64,000 nt of DNA from Puccinellia tenuiflora (GCA_012064385.1 QRDG01000524.1:957094-1021093), one strand, 5' to 3'. Counted from the first letter of the stretch, positions 22,691 to 35,649 are shown. A program made the numbers and translations. The notes: a model not told the origin generated them from the sequence alone.

Positions 22691-23436
22691 AGCTGCAGCA
22701 GTGCAGTTTTCCTCGAGCCTTTATGTTACATTTACACCTTATTTTCTCCAGAAGAACAAAAAAAAAGCCATGTCTCACGTCAGAAACATCAAATCGACTT
22801 GTTCTTCCTGTATGGGGATGTGATAAAAAAAACTTTTTCGATGCCCACTAGACTATGGGATTATTGTATTGGAGAAGCGGCGTGTGTTGATCAACTACTA
22901 AAAAAGACATGTATTCTGGTGTTTATGTTCAGGTTTGTGTAATTTAATCATGTCGTGAAATGAACTGTAATAACCATCTATGTGTATCAAGGTCATGTGT
23001 ACTTATGTACTCCACAAAGGGCTTAAAATATGAAAGCTGTTCTAAGCAGCTCCAGTTCATGTTCAGTTCGACATCTTAATCGATGGATCAGTTCTTCCTA
23101 AGCACGCACAATCTATCTTTCTCATTGTGGAATTTGTAAACACGTTCAAAGATAGAATCATGAAACAGGAGCTCGGAGTAACAAGGGGTACGGGGAAAAT
23201 GTTTCCAAATTTAAAATGTACTGTACTTGGTATAAATGTTTGAAAGCAATGCTTTACAATGCTGTCTGTCATATGCAGAATTTACCCCCAATATTTTTTT
23301 CACTAGGAAGCTTCCTTTCCTTCCTACGCTTGCTTCTAGAAACAGAAGAGATTATTTTGACCACGAGAGTAGATCTGAACCATGACACTTCAGCTCAAAC
23401 AGTCAGAACAAATCTCTTGTTCTCACAGGACATCTG
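22691..23436. other. Shared 3' flank of FAR and URH1
   Basis: About 750 bp separate two convergent genes, so it should hold both 3' UTRs. AT-rich, with A-runs at 22757-22766 and 22827-22833. No further gene seen. Confidence 0.5.
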
Positions 23437-26202
23437 TTAAGTTGTCGTTGTATCGCTCATCAGCAGCTTCTTCACGTATGCAAAGACCTTTGGGAGATCA
23501 ACTGTCCATGCGACTGAAATCGGTGCGTAACCTGACCATGGATTTTCTGAATTCCACCTGCAGTGTAGTGTGACAATCAGTAACACATGTGAATAACTGA
23601 ATATATTACAACATTATGATGTCCTGGTTTAAATTTAGACCAGTGGGGGCACGCGTGATACTTAAATGATCATATGGATATGCGTGTAAGAATCTCAAAA
23701 CAATACATAGCTATAGCAGATGTTGTTTACTCATAAATAGCATGATACATACTTTTTCAATCCATGATCCATCAAAGTATGTCCAGTGCAAATGCCCTGG
23801 GTCTCAACTCTCACGACACCCTTCTTAAATGTGAAGTACTCAGGATGAACTAAGGCTGTAAAGCTCACAGGATCATGGAGGAAAATCCCTGAATAAGACG
23901 GCATAATCAGTTGAAACTGGTTTTGCAGATTCAGTGGCAATTTTAGCAAAAGCATGAGAACAAAAAGAGGGCTACAATATACTACCATGAAAGCCGTCAG
24001 ACTTGGTATGCCAATCTCTGTAGAACTTGCACATATCACACAAGAATTGTGCATGCTTCCCTTTTGAGTTTCTTAGCTCCAAGAGATCCTCGTCTGCATC
24101 AAAGAAATTCAGACGGTAGGCTAGAAATTAACCACCCATGCTCACAGCTTGAACTATCGAGATGATGCGGATATAAAGGGACAAACCTGTAAAGCAGACT
24201 TGGGTTGTTATGTTAATGCCAACCACATCAATATCTGCTCCTGAGGTAAAAACTACGTCTGCTGCATCCGGATCTCCATAGATCTGCAGAGTTGTGCATT
24301 CAAGGTTTAACACGTGTGTTTCTGTTTATGCTTGCTCATAAATTAATGCAGTAGAATAGTGTGAAATGCACATGACAATACATTTGCTTCGGCAGCCGGG
24401 TTGACATTTCCAGCTGCAAAGAAAGCTCCACCCAGTACAACTATTTTCTTGACCTTGCTTGCAAAGGAAGAGTCCCTTTTGATGGCCTAAGAAATAACAA
24501 ATGATACCTCTTAGCACAAGGCACGTCATACACAGAATGGTTAATAGGTATATCCTGTAGCTGTAAGCATACCAAAGCTACGTTTGTCAGGGGTCCCAGG
24601 GCAAGTACAGAGATCTCTCCAGGAAACTGGGAGACCTTATTAACCATGAACTCGGCAGCACTTTCCTCGATCTTCTTAGTAGTAGGTGCAGGAAGATTCA
24701 AATTGCCAAGGCCATCGGATCCATGAACAAAATCAGCAACACGTGGCTTTCCACCCTAAAATACAGAAGGCATATCAATAGCTGACCAACTGAAACTGTA
24801 CTATAACGTAGTACAAAATAGGTAGCATAGTATTATTGGAAATCTCAAGTCTGAACCCCATCTACTGTATAAAAAATATGGATGCTGATGTGACAGGCCA
24901 CATAACCGACTACTGAATATGAACAAGCATATAACTCACCATGTAGTATAAATTAGAAAATATCTTAGCCATATCACCCACTAGTACAAAAATGAAAAAA
25001 AAAAAAACTAATGTGTCTTGTACTTCCATGTGACAATAGCAAAATGCTTTTGATGGATGCTAGTCAAGTATGCACTCAGAGTCATTTTAAATTGATGACA
25101 CAAATTGTGCACTTGCCGCAACTAAAAAGGAAATATCAAGTTGCAAAGCCATCGTGAAGTTTGAAATGTGGAAAATTCCAATATGTGCATTGTACCTTGA
25201 GAGGCTCAGGGCTGCCCTCTGCTACTGGAACCTCAGGATGGCCTGCTCTCTCACACTGCCCTTTGAAGAATCAAAGCAGTTAGCAAACCCAGGAAACAGA
25301 AGAAAACAAAATTCAGCAGTTTCCGATGCTCACCAGCAAGAGCGCATTGCGCGTAGCATACTCTGTGGTGACATTGCCAAATATGGTTGTCAGCCCGATG
25401 ATCTCCACACTTGGTTCTTCGAAAGCCATTAGGATCGTCATGCTATCATCTAGAAACCAGATTGCAGAGAGAGCAGGCAGTGAGACCAGGAATTTAACTT
25501 CTTACAATTCAGGATTTTTTTTTCCAAGAAAATGCTAAAGCTTTGATGCATTAGGATGCTTCCGGGTCCACCATGCCGTGCCTTTGGACATTATTAAAGG
25601 GAACATGTAGCATTTGCAAATAATGTACACCGGTGGCTTAAAGGGAGTGGGAGCTTAGCTGCAAGCCCCTATGAATTGTCTGAAGAATACAACTCCCATA
25701 CGATTCAGTTACGGTGCTGTAAACTAGTTGTACGCAAGTTACTACTGAATTGTTCAGCCTGCTGCTTGAGTAATCCACCTAACCGAAGAAAAAAACAGCC
25801 AGTATGGCATCTTTGGTACACTAAAGAGAAGGTGACAAACCGTCGTGATCGTCGTGTTGCTGGCCCGGCGCCGTCGTTGTCATCCGTAGGCCGGGCTGAA
25901 ACGCCACTACTAACCAACCACGTGCGAGAAAAGTAGTGCAGGTACCAAGTAAATTGGGCATCTTCTAGTTACGGTCAGGCGTAAACGAGAATAAAAAGTA
26001 CTAGAGTACGTAATTTCTGCCTAAGATTCTCCTCCATTGACCGATTCTTCGTGAATTGCAGTACAAGGTGAGTAAGGGAAGAAAAAACAAGGGATTGAAG
26101 CGAAAGAAACAATGGATGGGGAAGGGAGGGAGGAATCGCACCGATGCCGGGATCCGTGTCGATGATGAGCCTGTCGCGGCGGATCTGCGCGTCCTGCCCC
26201 AT
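23437..26202 (-). CDS. URH1: Nucleoside hydrolase, URH1-like, nine exons, 328 aa
   Basis: Exons in transcription order: 26202-26142, 25449-25334, 25255-25196, 24755-24573, 24486-24382, 24283-24187, 24093-23986, 23888-23753, 23557-23437. The total is 987 nt, uninterrupted, with all introns GT-AG in phase. Inosine-uridine nucleoside hydrolases cleave the N-glycosidic bond of uridine, and more weakly xanthosine and inosine, in cytosolic nucleoside degradation and salvage. Seen: LIIDTDPGIDDSMTILMAF with the Ca2+-binding D15-T-D17-PG-I-D21-D22 cluster, GLTTIFGNV, ILGG-type VVLGGAFFAAGNVNPAAEAN, IYGDPDAADVVF and HDPVSF with the active-site His-Asp. Length fits plant URH1 (about 330). The start at MGQDAQ is chosen because it leaves the usual short leader; the frame stays open upstream. 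URH1 rather than URH2 is inferred from the overall sequence. Confidence 0.95.
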
Positions 26203-26360
26203 CGCCCGGGCCGGAAGGATCCCTTCTCCTCCGATCGGAATCGGAATCTCGAAGACAGATAGGAAGAGCAGGTGCGCCGCGCCGGCCAGAGAGGAGCCAA
26301 GTGGATATGAGCGGGACGCAACCTCCTTCCTCTCTCTCTTTCTCTCGACTGCCCTGTTTC

Positions 26361-26368
26361 TTATATAC
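26361..26368 (-). promoter_or_regulatory. TATA box of the URH1-like gene
   Basis: The minus strand reads GTATATAAG here, about 160 bp before the ATG at 26202. A purine/pyrimidine-rich leader follows (26310-26345). A (CGA)n microsatellite lies just upstream at 26383-26403. Confidence 0.6.
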
Positions 26369-26419
26369 ACGAGGAGATGACGGTGACGACGACGACGACG
26401 ATGAGGGCAGGAAAAGGTT

Positions 26420-27603
26420 AAACTAGGTTGGGGGAAAAGCCAAGTCAGTGAGTTCGTTCGTTGCTGGTGGGGCAAAATGGCATACAAAGATGAGATCTCG
26501 GCCTTCGGACCTGTCTTGCATTGTCCGCTGGCCGTCGGATCAGGATTGCGAGGAGATAGCGCAGCACACGTGGAGAGGAGTCGCGATGGAGCCGTGGGAC
26601 AAGAATACCGAACAATCAGCAATGTCCGAAAAGTTTGTACTACCACTTTTTTTCCTTTTTTTTGTAAAGGATTCGTATATTCTCGAAACTGTAGTGTATC
26701 TTCCATTCTTCCTCTCTTTGAAATTGTACTCGGTCAATTCTTTTGGATGGACCGTTTCCTCGTTCAACAACAAATACTCGCAAAAAAAAAAAAACACAAC
26801 AACAAGTGGAAGAGCTATATTTTCTTGCTTCCACGCTAAAAGCCTCAATTTACAATTTCCCCACAAAAATGACTATTTCACATTATATATGAAAAATTAG
26901 TCTATTGAGCCGCGTGTCCATAGATAATGTAACGCATTCAAGGCTTGAGTTTGTTATGAATTCTCTCACATACATGAGTCACATCCTTATTTGTAATCTC
27001 GGAAGTACAAATTTGGAGGTTACAGCGGGAGTACATATTTGCAGGTTATTCAATGTATGTGTTAAAGTGTTGTTTTGGTGGCACATCTATTCTCAAGGAT
27101 ATCCAATGTTTACGCATTGTCGTTGCCATCACGGTGGTGCATAGGAGGGCGTCACCATGGACGGCAAAGGTGGAGGTGCAGGTGTTGCTGAATGGATCCA
27201 TGTGGCAGAGGGTGTCTCCGATCGAGGGCCCCGTGTCGGAGGGCGTCGAGGCATCAACCACCATAGTCCTCCTCCATCATGGCTAAACTGCTCCTGACTC
27301 ATCTTTGACTATGCCGCCGCCAACTTCGTTGTTGCACCATGTGCATCATCGTCATTCTTTGCTTGCCTCCCTATCGTTGTTAGTTGTTAGGTTTCAGACG
27401 ACACAGAAGAAACGAACATGTGCCACTCATGAATGTTGCCACACGCAATAGAAAAGACGGAGGGGGAGCACCTCTCTCTGTCGGCCACCGCTAGATATTG
27501 TCCCAGTTACAAATACGTGTGGGACGTATCAGCATCCCAAGCTTAATTCCTGCTCGTCGTCGAGTAGGTAAATGATAATTGAATAATTTTTTAAGTGACA
27601 TGC
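26420..27603. other. Intergenic with remnant of an LTR-type element
   Basis: No gene recognised. The last part (about 27500-27603, GGGACGTATCAGCATCCCAA followed by a GAGTAGGTAAATGATAA motif) resembles sequence I associate with Triticeae LTR retrotransposons, but I cannot name the family. It stops at the 5' LTR of the Tat element. Confidence 0.4.
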
Positions 27604-28177
27604 TGATGGGGGGATACTTTATAGGTAGGCCATGGACCCGGAAAGTAGACCCGCCAAGACCAAGAAGGCCAAAGCCGAGTCACGTATCAAGTCGCATGGG
27701 CTGGGCTGGAGACAAGCCGGCCAAGGCCCATAATGAAGAAAGGACCCGTCCGGAAGGAGTCCAAGTACAACCCAGAGTCTAAACTTGGAAGACCAAGACG
27801 TAGAGTAGGACTCCGTGTTCTAGTATGACTCGGTATAAAGTGTAAGTCCAGAGACCCGGCAACCTTTATAAGCGGGGTCCTGGACCTTAGATCGATAAGT
27901 CCACCAGTAAGAGATAAGCTTCAACCAATAGAGAAACCCTAGCCACCAGAGAGAAGTCGCCGGCTCCTAAGTTGTGGGAGCCGGGTCCTTTTAATCGAGA
28001 CATATCAAGAGCAATAACAGAGAAGCAGGAAGTAGGTCTTTACCTCGAATCAGAGGGGCCGAACCTGGGTAAATCCTTGTTCCTTGGCGAGATTAATCGA
28101 TCCAGCGTACTTCAGTCATCAATGGCCCCAGAACTCATCTTCCGTGAGGAAGAACTTGCCGTGACAACCCCACGACA
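27604..28177 (+). repeat. 5' LTR of the Tat element
   Basis: 574 bp, TGATGGGGGGATAC to CCACGACA. It contains a TATA box (TTTATAAG, about 27865-27872) for the genomic transcript. The sequence is repeated at 40202-40778 with about 96% identity. Confidence 0.95.
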
Positions 28178-28325
28178 GTTGGCGCCCACCGTGGGGCCTA
28201 CGGTGACAAAAGGAGTCGAGATCGTTGGAGCTGCTCGCCGAGCTATGGAGAAAACTCGCCATCGGGCGGGTCTACACAGATGAGCATGGAGAGACAGAGA
28301 TCGATGACTCAGGCTGGACCTCGAG

Positions 28326-31300
28326 ATGAAGAAGTCGACGAGGGCTATCAGCTTGTCTTTGGAGGAAGCAACAGTGTTCGTTGGGATGGTGTGTGCGTCG
28401 GGTCTTCGCGAGAACTCGGCGGAGTCGGTGCCGGAGCTAACTGTTATCGTCGAGTCCGACGGTGAGGAGTCGGTCGGAACTTCAGAGGTTGGCATCATCG
28501 CCGAGTCTGAGGAACCCCTAGCTGAGGAACCAGATGTGATGCAAGAGTCAGATCAGATTATGATGCAGATTCAGAAGTCCATCCTACCCTTGTTTGAAGA
28601 TCGGCTTGGGTACGGGATAGAGGAAGAGGATTACGAGAGTCGCCAGTACGCGCCCGCTGTTGTGGGAGTCTACATGTCTGGAAACACTGGGAATCAGTTT
28701 GATACAACTCTATTGACAAAGGAGATTAATGCAAGTAATGCCGCAGAGAGGGCAGCCGAGTTAACCAACGCTCGTGCTGCGTTGGAGAAGCAACTAGCTG
28801 ATATCACAGAGGCAACCGTAGACTTAGCTGCGGAGCAGGCCCGAGTCCAAGATGAAGCTCAGGTCGTGCGGAGGCGCCGCGAGGAGCTTACTTCAATTCA
28901 GCATCGTCGAGCCAGGAGTCGCTTGCATGATGGAGTCCACATCAATCCGACCAATCTATTCACCACACCCAATGGTCCAGGCAGAGGAGCCGGACTAGGA
29001 GGCTCAGCGGCAGCAGGAGGCGCCGCAGGAGGAGCCGGAGGAGCACCACCACCACCACCACCACCACCAGAAGGATCGGGAGGCAGCCGTGTTAACGGAC
29101 CACCGCCTGAAGGAGGAGTCGGAGGAGGAGCATCTGGTGGCTTAGGGGCACAGCCCAACAGATTTCATACTCCGGAGGGACATTATTCTAATCCTATGGA
29201 CAATGTGCATGCGGCGACTCTGAGATTGGAGAATATTGTGGTACCAGAGGGACCAGCATGACATGAGACTCGGAGGCTATCGAGTTACTGAAAACAGCCT
29301 TGACTCAGCAGCTTTGTATCCACACTTTTCCAGATGCAAGTAGGTTACACTCAACGCCCTTTACACTCAGGGTATGAGGAGTCGGCACGGCGAGTCCAAC
29401 CCGGCAACTCTAATCGAGTGCAAGGCGGTCGTGAACTAGCGAGGAATCGTGCAAACATACCAACTGCTTCACAAGCTCAGCTAGTTGTTGATGAGCAAGG
29501 CAAACGACGAGAGAGAGAGCAGCAAGAGCGCGGGAGGCAGAGAGGGACAGAGCGTTAGTGCTTGCAGCCAACCCGCCTCAGCCGAGCCCGGGTCCACGAG
29601 GAGGTGACTTCTCCTGGTGCTTCCCCCAGCATTAACAGGACCAGAGTGTTTGTCCGATGCCATCAGATCCGAGTCCTTCCCTAGCAGTTTCAAGGAGCCG
29701 CGCAAGGTTCCAAACTATGAGCCTAACATGGACCCGACCTCTTGGTTGGGTACATACGAGATGGCGATGAGTATTCGCAATGCCACAGGTAATCTGTGTG
29801 CCAAGTTCATGTATCTTATGATGGAGGGAGCAGCCAAGGTGTGGATGCGCAACTTGCCTCCTAGGTCAATCAACTCTTGGGAGCAATTGAAGGCGGCTTT
29901 TATTCAGAATTTCCAAGGCACATGCAAGAAACTCAGCACCATTGAGGACCTGGAGCGATGTGTCCAGAGGAAGGGCGAGTCAGCAAGGCACTGGATGAAG
30001 CGAGTCTCAGAGATCATTAACTCCTCACAAGGACTCCCACCAGTTTCAGTGTTAATGGCGATGGAGAGAAATTGCAGTTACAATCCCTTGAGTTGGAAGC
30101 TAGGTCGTATGAAGGAGAGCCTGAATCAAGGTATTCCCCTTACGATTGGTGAGATCATGGCAGGTGCTAATAAGCACGCTGCCACAGACAAAACAAAGGA
30201 TCAGGAGGAAGGAACTAAAGGACAAGGTGGCAATGGTCAGAATCAGAACCAGAATCAGAACCAGAATCAAGGTAGTGGCAAGAGGCCGTATGGAGACAAC
30301 TCTGACCTAGTGGCCAACACAAACACTGGAGTCAGACGTAAGGACAACAATTCTGGTGGATACCAAGGCCGCACTCCAAGCACAGAGGAGGTCTTGAGAA
30401 TTCCATGCCCTAAACACGCCAAGAACGGTAGATGCGGTCATACCCTGGGACAGTGCGTAGATCTGCAGCGCGCCAGGTTCCAAGGGCCAGGAGGAGGTAA
30501 CAACAATGGTGGATATAGAGGAAACAATGGAGCCGGAGGACCCGGCAATAATGGTGGAGGAGCCGGCAATAACCCAAACCAACCTCAAGGAGGAGGTCAC
30601 CAGCAGGCGGGTTCCAGCAGAACCCGAAGCAGCTTCACGAGGGCAATGGTCAGTATTATCACAACTCGGCAGCACAACCCGAGTCGTGGCAGCTACCATG
30701 TCTNTGGATACCAAGGCCGCACTCCAAGCACAGAGGAGGTCTTGAGGATTCCCTGCCCTAAACATGCTAAGAACGGTAGATGCGGTCATACCCTGGGACA
30801 GTGCGTAGATTTGCAGCGCGCCAGGTTCCAAGGGCCAGGAGGAGGTAACAACAATGGTGGATATAGAGGAAACAACGGAGCCGGAGGACCCGGCAATAAC
30901 GGTGGAGGAGCCGGCAACAACTCAAACCAACCTCAAGGAGGAGGTCACCAGCAGGGCGGGTTCCAGCAGAACCCGAAGCAGCTCAATGAGGGCAATGGTC
31001 AGTATTATGTCACAACTCGGCAGCACAACCCGAGTCGTGGCAGCTACCATGTATTCACAACTAGTACGTCCAAGCGTTCCAAGAAGTTGAAAGTCAGAGC
31101 AGTTAATGCAGTAGAGCCGGCCCTTCCACAGTGGCTCAGGTGGTCAGAGCAAACCATCACATGGAGTCGGGCAGATCATCCTCCAAGAGTCGACGAGCCA
31201 GGGCAGCTAGCCTTGGTAGTGGCACCTCAAGTTGGGGGCTATACATTGAACAAGTGCTTATGGATGGTGGAAGCAGTATCAACATCTTATATTACGACAC

Positions 31301-31335
31301 ATTCAAGAGGATGCAGCTGCAAGATAGACAGCTAA
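28326..31335 (+). pseudogene. gag of the Tat element, broken
   Basis: An open frame at 28326-29261 (311 aa) holds the charged N-terminal part and a Gly/Pro/His-rich linker. After frame breaks near 29260-29616, the frame 29617-31335 has the Retrotrans_gag core (MDPTSWLGTYEMAMSIRNA, AAKVWMRNLPPRSINSWEQL, ESARHWMKRVSEIIN). It also has a Cys/His cluster CPKHAKNGRCGHTLGQC, in place of a standard zinc knuckle, and a Gly/Asn-rich tail. Gag forms the virus-like particle. The Cys/His cluster and tail appear twice because of the duplication around the N at 30704. A 1-bp loss near 31252 puts protease in another frame. Confidence 0.85.
30357..31052. repeat. 347-bp direct duplication around an N: probable assembly join
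   Basis: 30357-30703 and 30705-31052 are near-identical and separated only by the ambiguous base at 30704. The left copy ends exactly where the N stands (..GCAGCTACCATGT), while the right copy continues into unique gag sequence. About ten small differences cluster toward the left copy's end. This is what two overlapping contig ends joined without merging look like. A true tandem duplication is less likely. Confidence 0.85.
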
Positions 31336-31835
31336 TTCCAACAGAGACAGTGTTCCACGGGATAGTACCAGGGAAGTCGGCTAAACCTATCGGTAAGATT
31401 TATCTTGAGGTTGCTTTTGGCACAGTGGAGAATTTTCGTTCAGAGATTATGCCCTTTGAGGTAGTGGACCTTAAGAGCCCATATCATGCTCTTTTTGGTC
31501 GACCTGCATATTTTAAGTTTATGGCCAGGCCATGTTATGTGTACTTGAAGCTCAAGATGCCAGGTCCAGCAGGAATCATCACAGTTAATGGCAGCAGACA
31601 GATGGCATTGGAGTGCGAGATTGGTGATGCAGCCATGGCTGAGACAGCTTGTGCTCAAGAGGAGCTGAAGTTTTACAAGGCAAACGTGGATCCGGAGGAC
31701 AACTCGGTCCTTAAGAAGCCGGCCACAGAGGAGAAGATGAAATTCAAGTCAGCTCAGGACACAAAGCAAGTCGACTTTACCCCTGGTGACTCTTCCAAGC
31801 AGTTCACCATTGGGGCACACCTCTCTGATAAATAG
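31131..31835 (+). pseudogene. Aspartic protease region of Tat pol
   Basis: The frame contains VLMDGGSSINILYYDTF, with DGGS as the catalytic motif in place of the retroviral DSG/DTG, as is usual in Tat-group proteases, and later YHALFGRPAYFKFMA. It processes the polyprotein. The frame ends at a TAG (31833-31835, ..AHLSDK-stop-ESALVEFI), in the same frame as the RT reading on the other side. A single C-to-T change in a CAG codon would explain it. Confidence 0.85.
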
Positions 31836-34800
31836 GAAAGCGCGCTCGTCGAGTTCATCCGTGAGAACCGGGACGTTTTTGCATGGAAGCCATCTGACAT
31901 GCCAGGAGTCCCGAGAGAACTCGCCGAGCACAGCTTACACGTTAATCCTAATGCAAGACCAGTCAAGCAGGGTCTGCGCAAGTTTCATGATGACAGGAGG
32001 AAAGCCATAGGAGAAGAGGTGGCTCGGCTCCTCGCAGCCGAGTTCATCAAGGAGGTCTTTCACCCAGAGTGGGTGGCTAATCCAGTGTTAGTACCAAAGA
32101 AGACAGGAGAGTTGCGGATGTGCATCGACTTCACGGGCCTGAACAAGCATTGCCCTAAGGACCCGTTTGCACTACCTCGCATAGACCAGATCATCGACTC
32201 CACAGCGGGGTCAGAGTTGCTTTGTTTCTTGGATGCATATTCAGGGTACCATCAGATCAGACTCAACATAGAGGATGAGTTGAAAACGTCCTTCATCACG
32301 CCCTTTGGAGCATTTTGTTACACAACAATGCCCTTTGGACTCAAGAATGCGGGAGCTACATATCAGAGGTGTATCCAGAACTGTTTCAAAAAACAGATTG
32401 GAAGGAATATTCATGCTTATGTGGATGATGTAGTTGTCAAATCTCAGAAGGCCGACTCTTTGATAGCAGACTTGACAGAAACCTTTGAGAACCTGCGCAA
32501 GTATAAGATGAAGCTCAACCCGACCAAGTGTGTCTTTGGAGTCCCTGCTGGCAAACTCCTAGGCTTCATCGTTTCAGAGAGAGGCATTGAGGCAAATCCA
32601 GAGAAAATCAAGGCTATCCATAACTTGCAGAAGCCGACTTGTCTGAAGGACGTTCAAAAGCTCACTGGATGTGTGGCAGCTCTGAGCAGGTTTATTTCCA
32701 GACTCGGGGAGAAGGCGGGTCCTCTCTACCGACTCCTGAAGAAGTCAGACAAATTCCTATGGGATGAAGAGGCTGACCGTGCTTTTGAGGAGTTGAAGAA
32801 AACTTTATCAACAGCACCAGTGCTTGCAGCTCCTACAGATAAGGAGCCCATGCTATTATATGTAGCTGCCAACGAGAGAGTTGTCAGCGCAGTAGTAGTT
32901 GTGGAACGTGCAGAGGAAGGAAAGGAGTACCCAGTGCAGAGACCTGTCTACTACATCAGTGAAGTCCTCACAGAGTCAAAGCAAAGGTACCCTCAGTGGC
33001 AGAAATTAGTTTATGGAGTTTTTCTTGCAAGTAGAAAGCTCAAGCATTATTTCCAAGAGCATCCAATTAAGGTGGTGAGTTCAGCACCGCTGGCAGATAT
33101 TATACGCAACAGAGAGGCAACAGGGCGAGTTGCCAAGTGGGCAATTGAGTTGGGTCCTTATCATATCACATATGAGCCAAGGACAGCGATCAAATCTCAA
33201 GCTTTGGTGGATTTTGTCAATGATTGGACAGATTTTACATCTTCACCAAGCACCCCTTGCACCAAGTATTGGACAATGCACTTTGATGGGTCCAGACAGT
33301 TGGAAGGCTCAGGAGCCGGCGTGGTGTTAACATCGCCTAAGGGAGATAAGTTAGCATACGTCCTTCAGTTACACTTTGATTGCACCAATAACATGGCAGA
33401 GTATGAGGCTTTGCTACATGGCCTGCGTTTGGCCAAGGAGATGAACATCAAGCGTATCAGGTGCTTTGGAGACTCGGATCTCGTAGCTCAGCAAGTATCT
33501 GGAACTTGGGACTCGAAGGATGCAAACATGGCAGCTTATAGAAGAGCAGTCGAACAGATAGCCGGGTTCTTTTCTGGTTATCAAGTGGAGCATATTGACA
33601 GACGCAAGAACGAAGCCGCTGATGCGTTATCACGACTCGGCTCTCGTCGAGAGAAAGTACCACCAAATGTGTTCTTAGATGAACTTCACCACCCTTCAGT
33701 CAAGTTGCCCACAGAGGAGGAGTTAGCCTTTCCAGACCCAGAGTCGGCACTTGTTGCAGCAGTACGAGCAATCCCAACATGGACAGAGCCCTACCTAGCC
33801 TATCTCCTGCGGGGTGAACTCCCAAAGGATGAGGTCAAGCGAAAGCAACTCATCAGGCGGTGCAAGTCCTATACAGTCATTAATGGCGAGTTATATAGAA
33901 GAAGCGTTACTGGAGTCTACCAGAGATGTGTGTCTCCAGAAGAGGGCAAGCAAATATTGCAAGAGATTCATGCAGGAGATTGTGGTCATCATGCATCCAC
34001 TAGATCCTTGGTGTCAAAAGCTTTCAGACACGGGTTCTTTTGGTTGACAGCACATTTAGATGCAGAGAGGATAGTTCGAGTCTGTGATGGATGTCAAAGG
34101 TACGCAAGGCAAGACCACGTGCCAGCTCAAGAACTCAGAACCATCCCTATCACTTGGCCATTTGCAGTTTGGGGACTCGACATGGTGGGCCCTTTCTCAA
34201 AGTCGCCTTGTCAGAAGACCCATCTGCTAGTAGCAGTTGACAAGTTCACCAAGTGGGTGGAGGTGGAACCCGTCAGCAGAGTCGACGGTGCATCAGCTGT
34301 GAGATTCTTCAAGAAAATAGCCACACGTTTTGGGTATCCTCACAGCATCATTACAGACAATGGTACCAACTTATCAGTTGGGGAGATGGCCAAATTCTGT
34401 GGTGAGAACAACATCAGACTCGACCTAGCCTCAGTAGCACATCCACAGTCCAATGGACAAGCAGAGAGGGCAAATCAGGAGTTGTTGAAGGAATTAACCC
34501 CGGCTCCGAGTCCCTTTGCTAAGAGCCGCCGGGTCTTGGGTTGAGGAGTTACCAGCAGTGCTTTGGAGCATCAGGACGACTCCTAACAGATCTACAGGCT
34601 TCACACCTTTCTTCATGGTGTATGGAGCAGAAGCTGTCTTGCCAAGCGACTTGTTGCATGACTCGCCACGAGTCGCCAATTATGTGGAGACAGAAAACGA
34701 ACTCGCCCGCCAGGACTCGGTCGATGCACTTGAGGAAGCAAGGGAGTTAGCCCTTGAGAGATCAGCAGTTTATCAGCAGGACTTGCGGCGATATCACGCA

Positions 34801-35064
34801 CGCAGAGTCAAGACCCGGACTTTCCAGGAAGGAGACTTAGTGCTTCGCCTTGTCCAGAGTAAGGAAGGGATGCACAAGTTATCTCCACCATGGGAAGGAC
34901 CGTTTGTCATAAGCAAGAATCTGAACAACGGGTCGTACTATCTGATGGATGTGCGAGAGCCGGCAAGTGTAGGCAAAGGAGCTGATACAGCTCATACCCT
35001 AGATCCTTATGCAGAGGCAAAGAGGCCTTGGAACATAGCTCAGCTACGTCCTTATTATACTTAA
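31836..35064 (+). pseudogene. Pol: RT, RNase H, second RNase H and integrase
   Basis: The long frame 31899-34544 holds, in order: RT (VLVPKKTGELRMCIDFTGLN, DAYSGYHQIRL, TMPFGLKNAGATYQRC, active site AYVDDVVVKS); Gypsy-type RNase H (PVLAAPTDKEPMLLYVAA, RYPQWQKLVYG); and a second, archaeal-type RNase H (WTMHFDGSRQ, NNMAEYEALLHGL, IDRRKNEAADALSRLGS). Integrase follows, with an HHCC finger (H-x-GxxGHH..CDGCQRY) and a DDE core (GLDMVGPF, ITDNGTNL, HPQSNGQAERANQE). A 1-bp loss near 34497 moves the integrase C-terminus (ELPAVLWSIRTTPNRSTGF to AQLRPYYT) to the frame 34516-35064. These enzymes copy the RNA into DNA and insert it. This copy cannot make them in one piece. Confidence 0.93.
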
Positions 35065-35649
35065 GTTGTAATAGATTCATGAGTTGAAAGGCAATGAGCC
35101 CAGTGAGCCATGCCTAGATGTAATCGAATTATTATGATCAAATGAAATAAAGCCGGCTTCTGTGAACATGAGTCCTTTAGTCGAGTCACCCAGTGAGTGC
35201 GCTTTGTTCTTTAAATTTGATCATCAGGTTCTTGGGGGCTTGCTTTTCAGTGAAAAAAGTTAAGCTTAAACTCTTGGACCCGGCACAGTAGCCAAATTTT
35301 CCTAGTTTTCTCGCTGGTAAGTCAGATGCATCCTGCACAATATGATCTATCTACAGGCATGACTTGCTTCTTTCTCTTATGGATCCTAAGGAACATATGA
35401 GTTAAGAACCTGTCAGCACAAGCTGTACGAGAAGTCATGCAGGGCCTACTTATTCATCAGTGAAAAATTAGACGGGTTATAAGAACCAAGCCGATTGGCA
35501 CAAATTCAAAATAGCTAACAAGCTAAATAGTTTAAAGCACCAGTAGTGCATCTTTACAACTCAAAAGAGCTCAACAAGCTCAATAGTTTAAAAGCACCAG
35601 TAGAGCATAATTACAAAGTCTCAATGGTAACACAGTATTACATAAGCAA
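35065..35649. other. Spacer between pol and the antisense gene
   Basis: About 585 bp lies between the pol stop and the end of the antisense gene. The two genes converge here, so it should hold both 3' ends. AATAAAG-like sequence occurs at 35142-35150 for the sense transcript. A CTTGGGGGCTT motif at 35230 resembles the polypurine tract. Confidence 0.5.

Noticed and set aside
28898..29158. Proline-rich minus-strand frame in gag
   Set aside because: Shadow of the Gly/Pro-rich linker on the coding strand.
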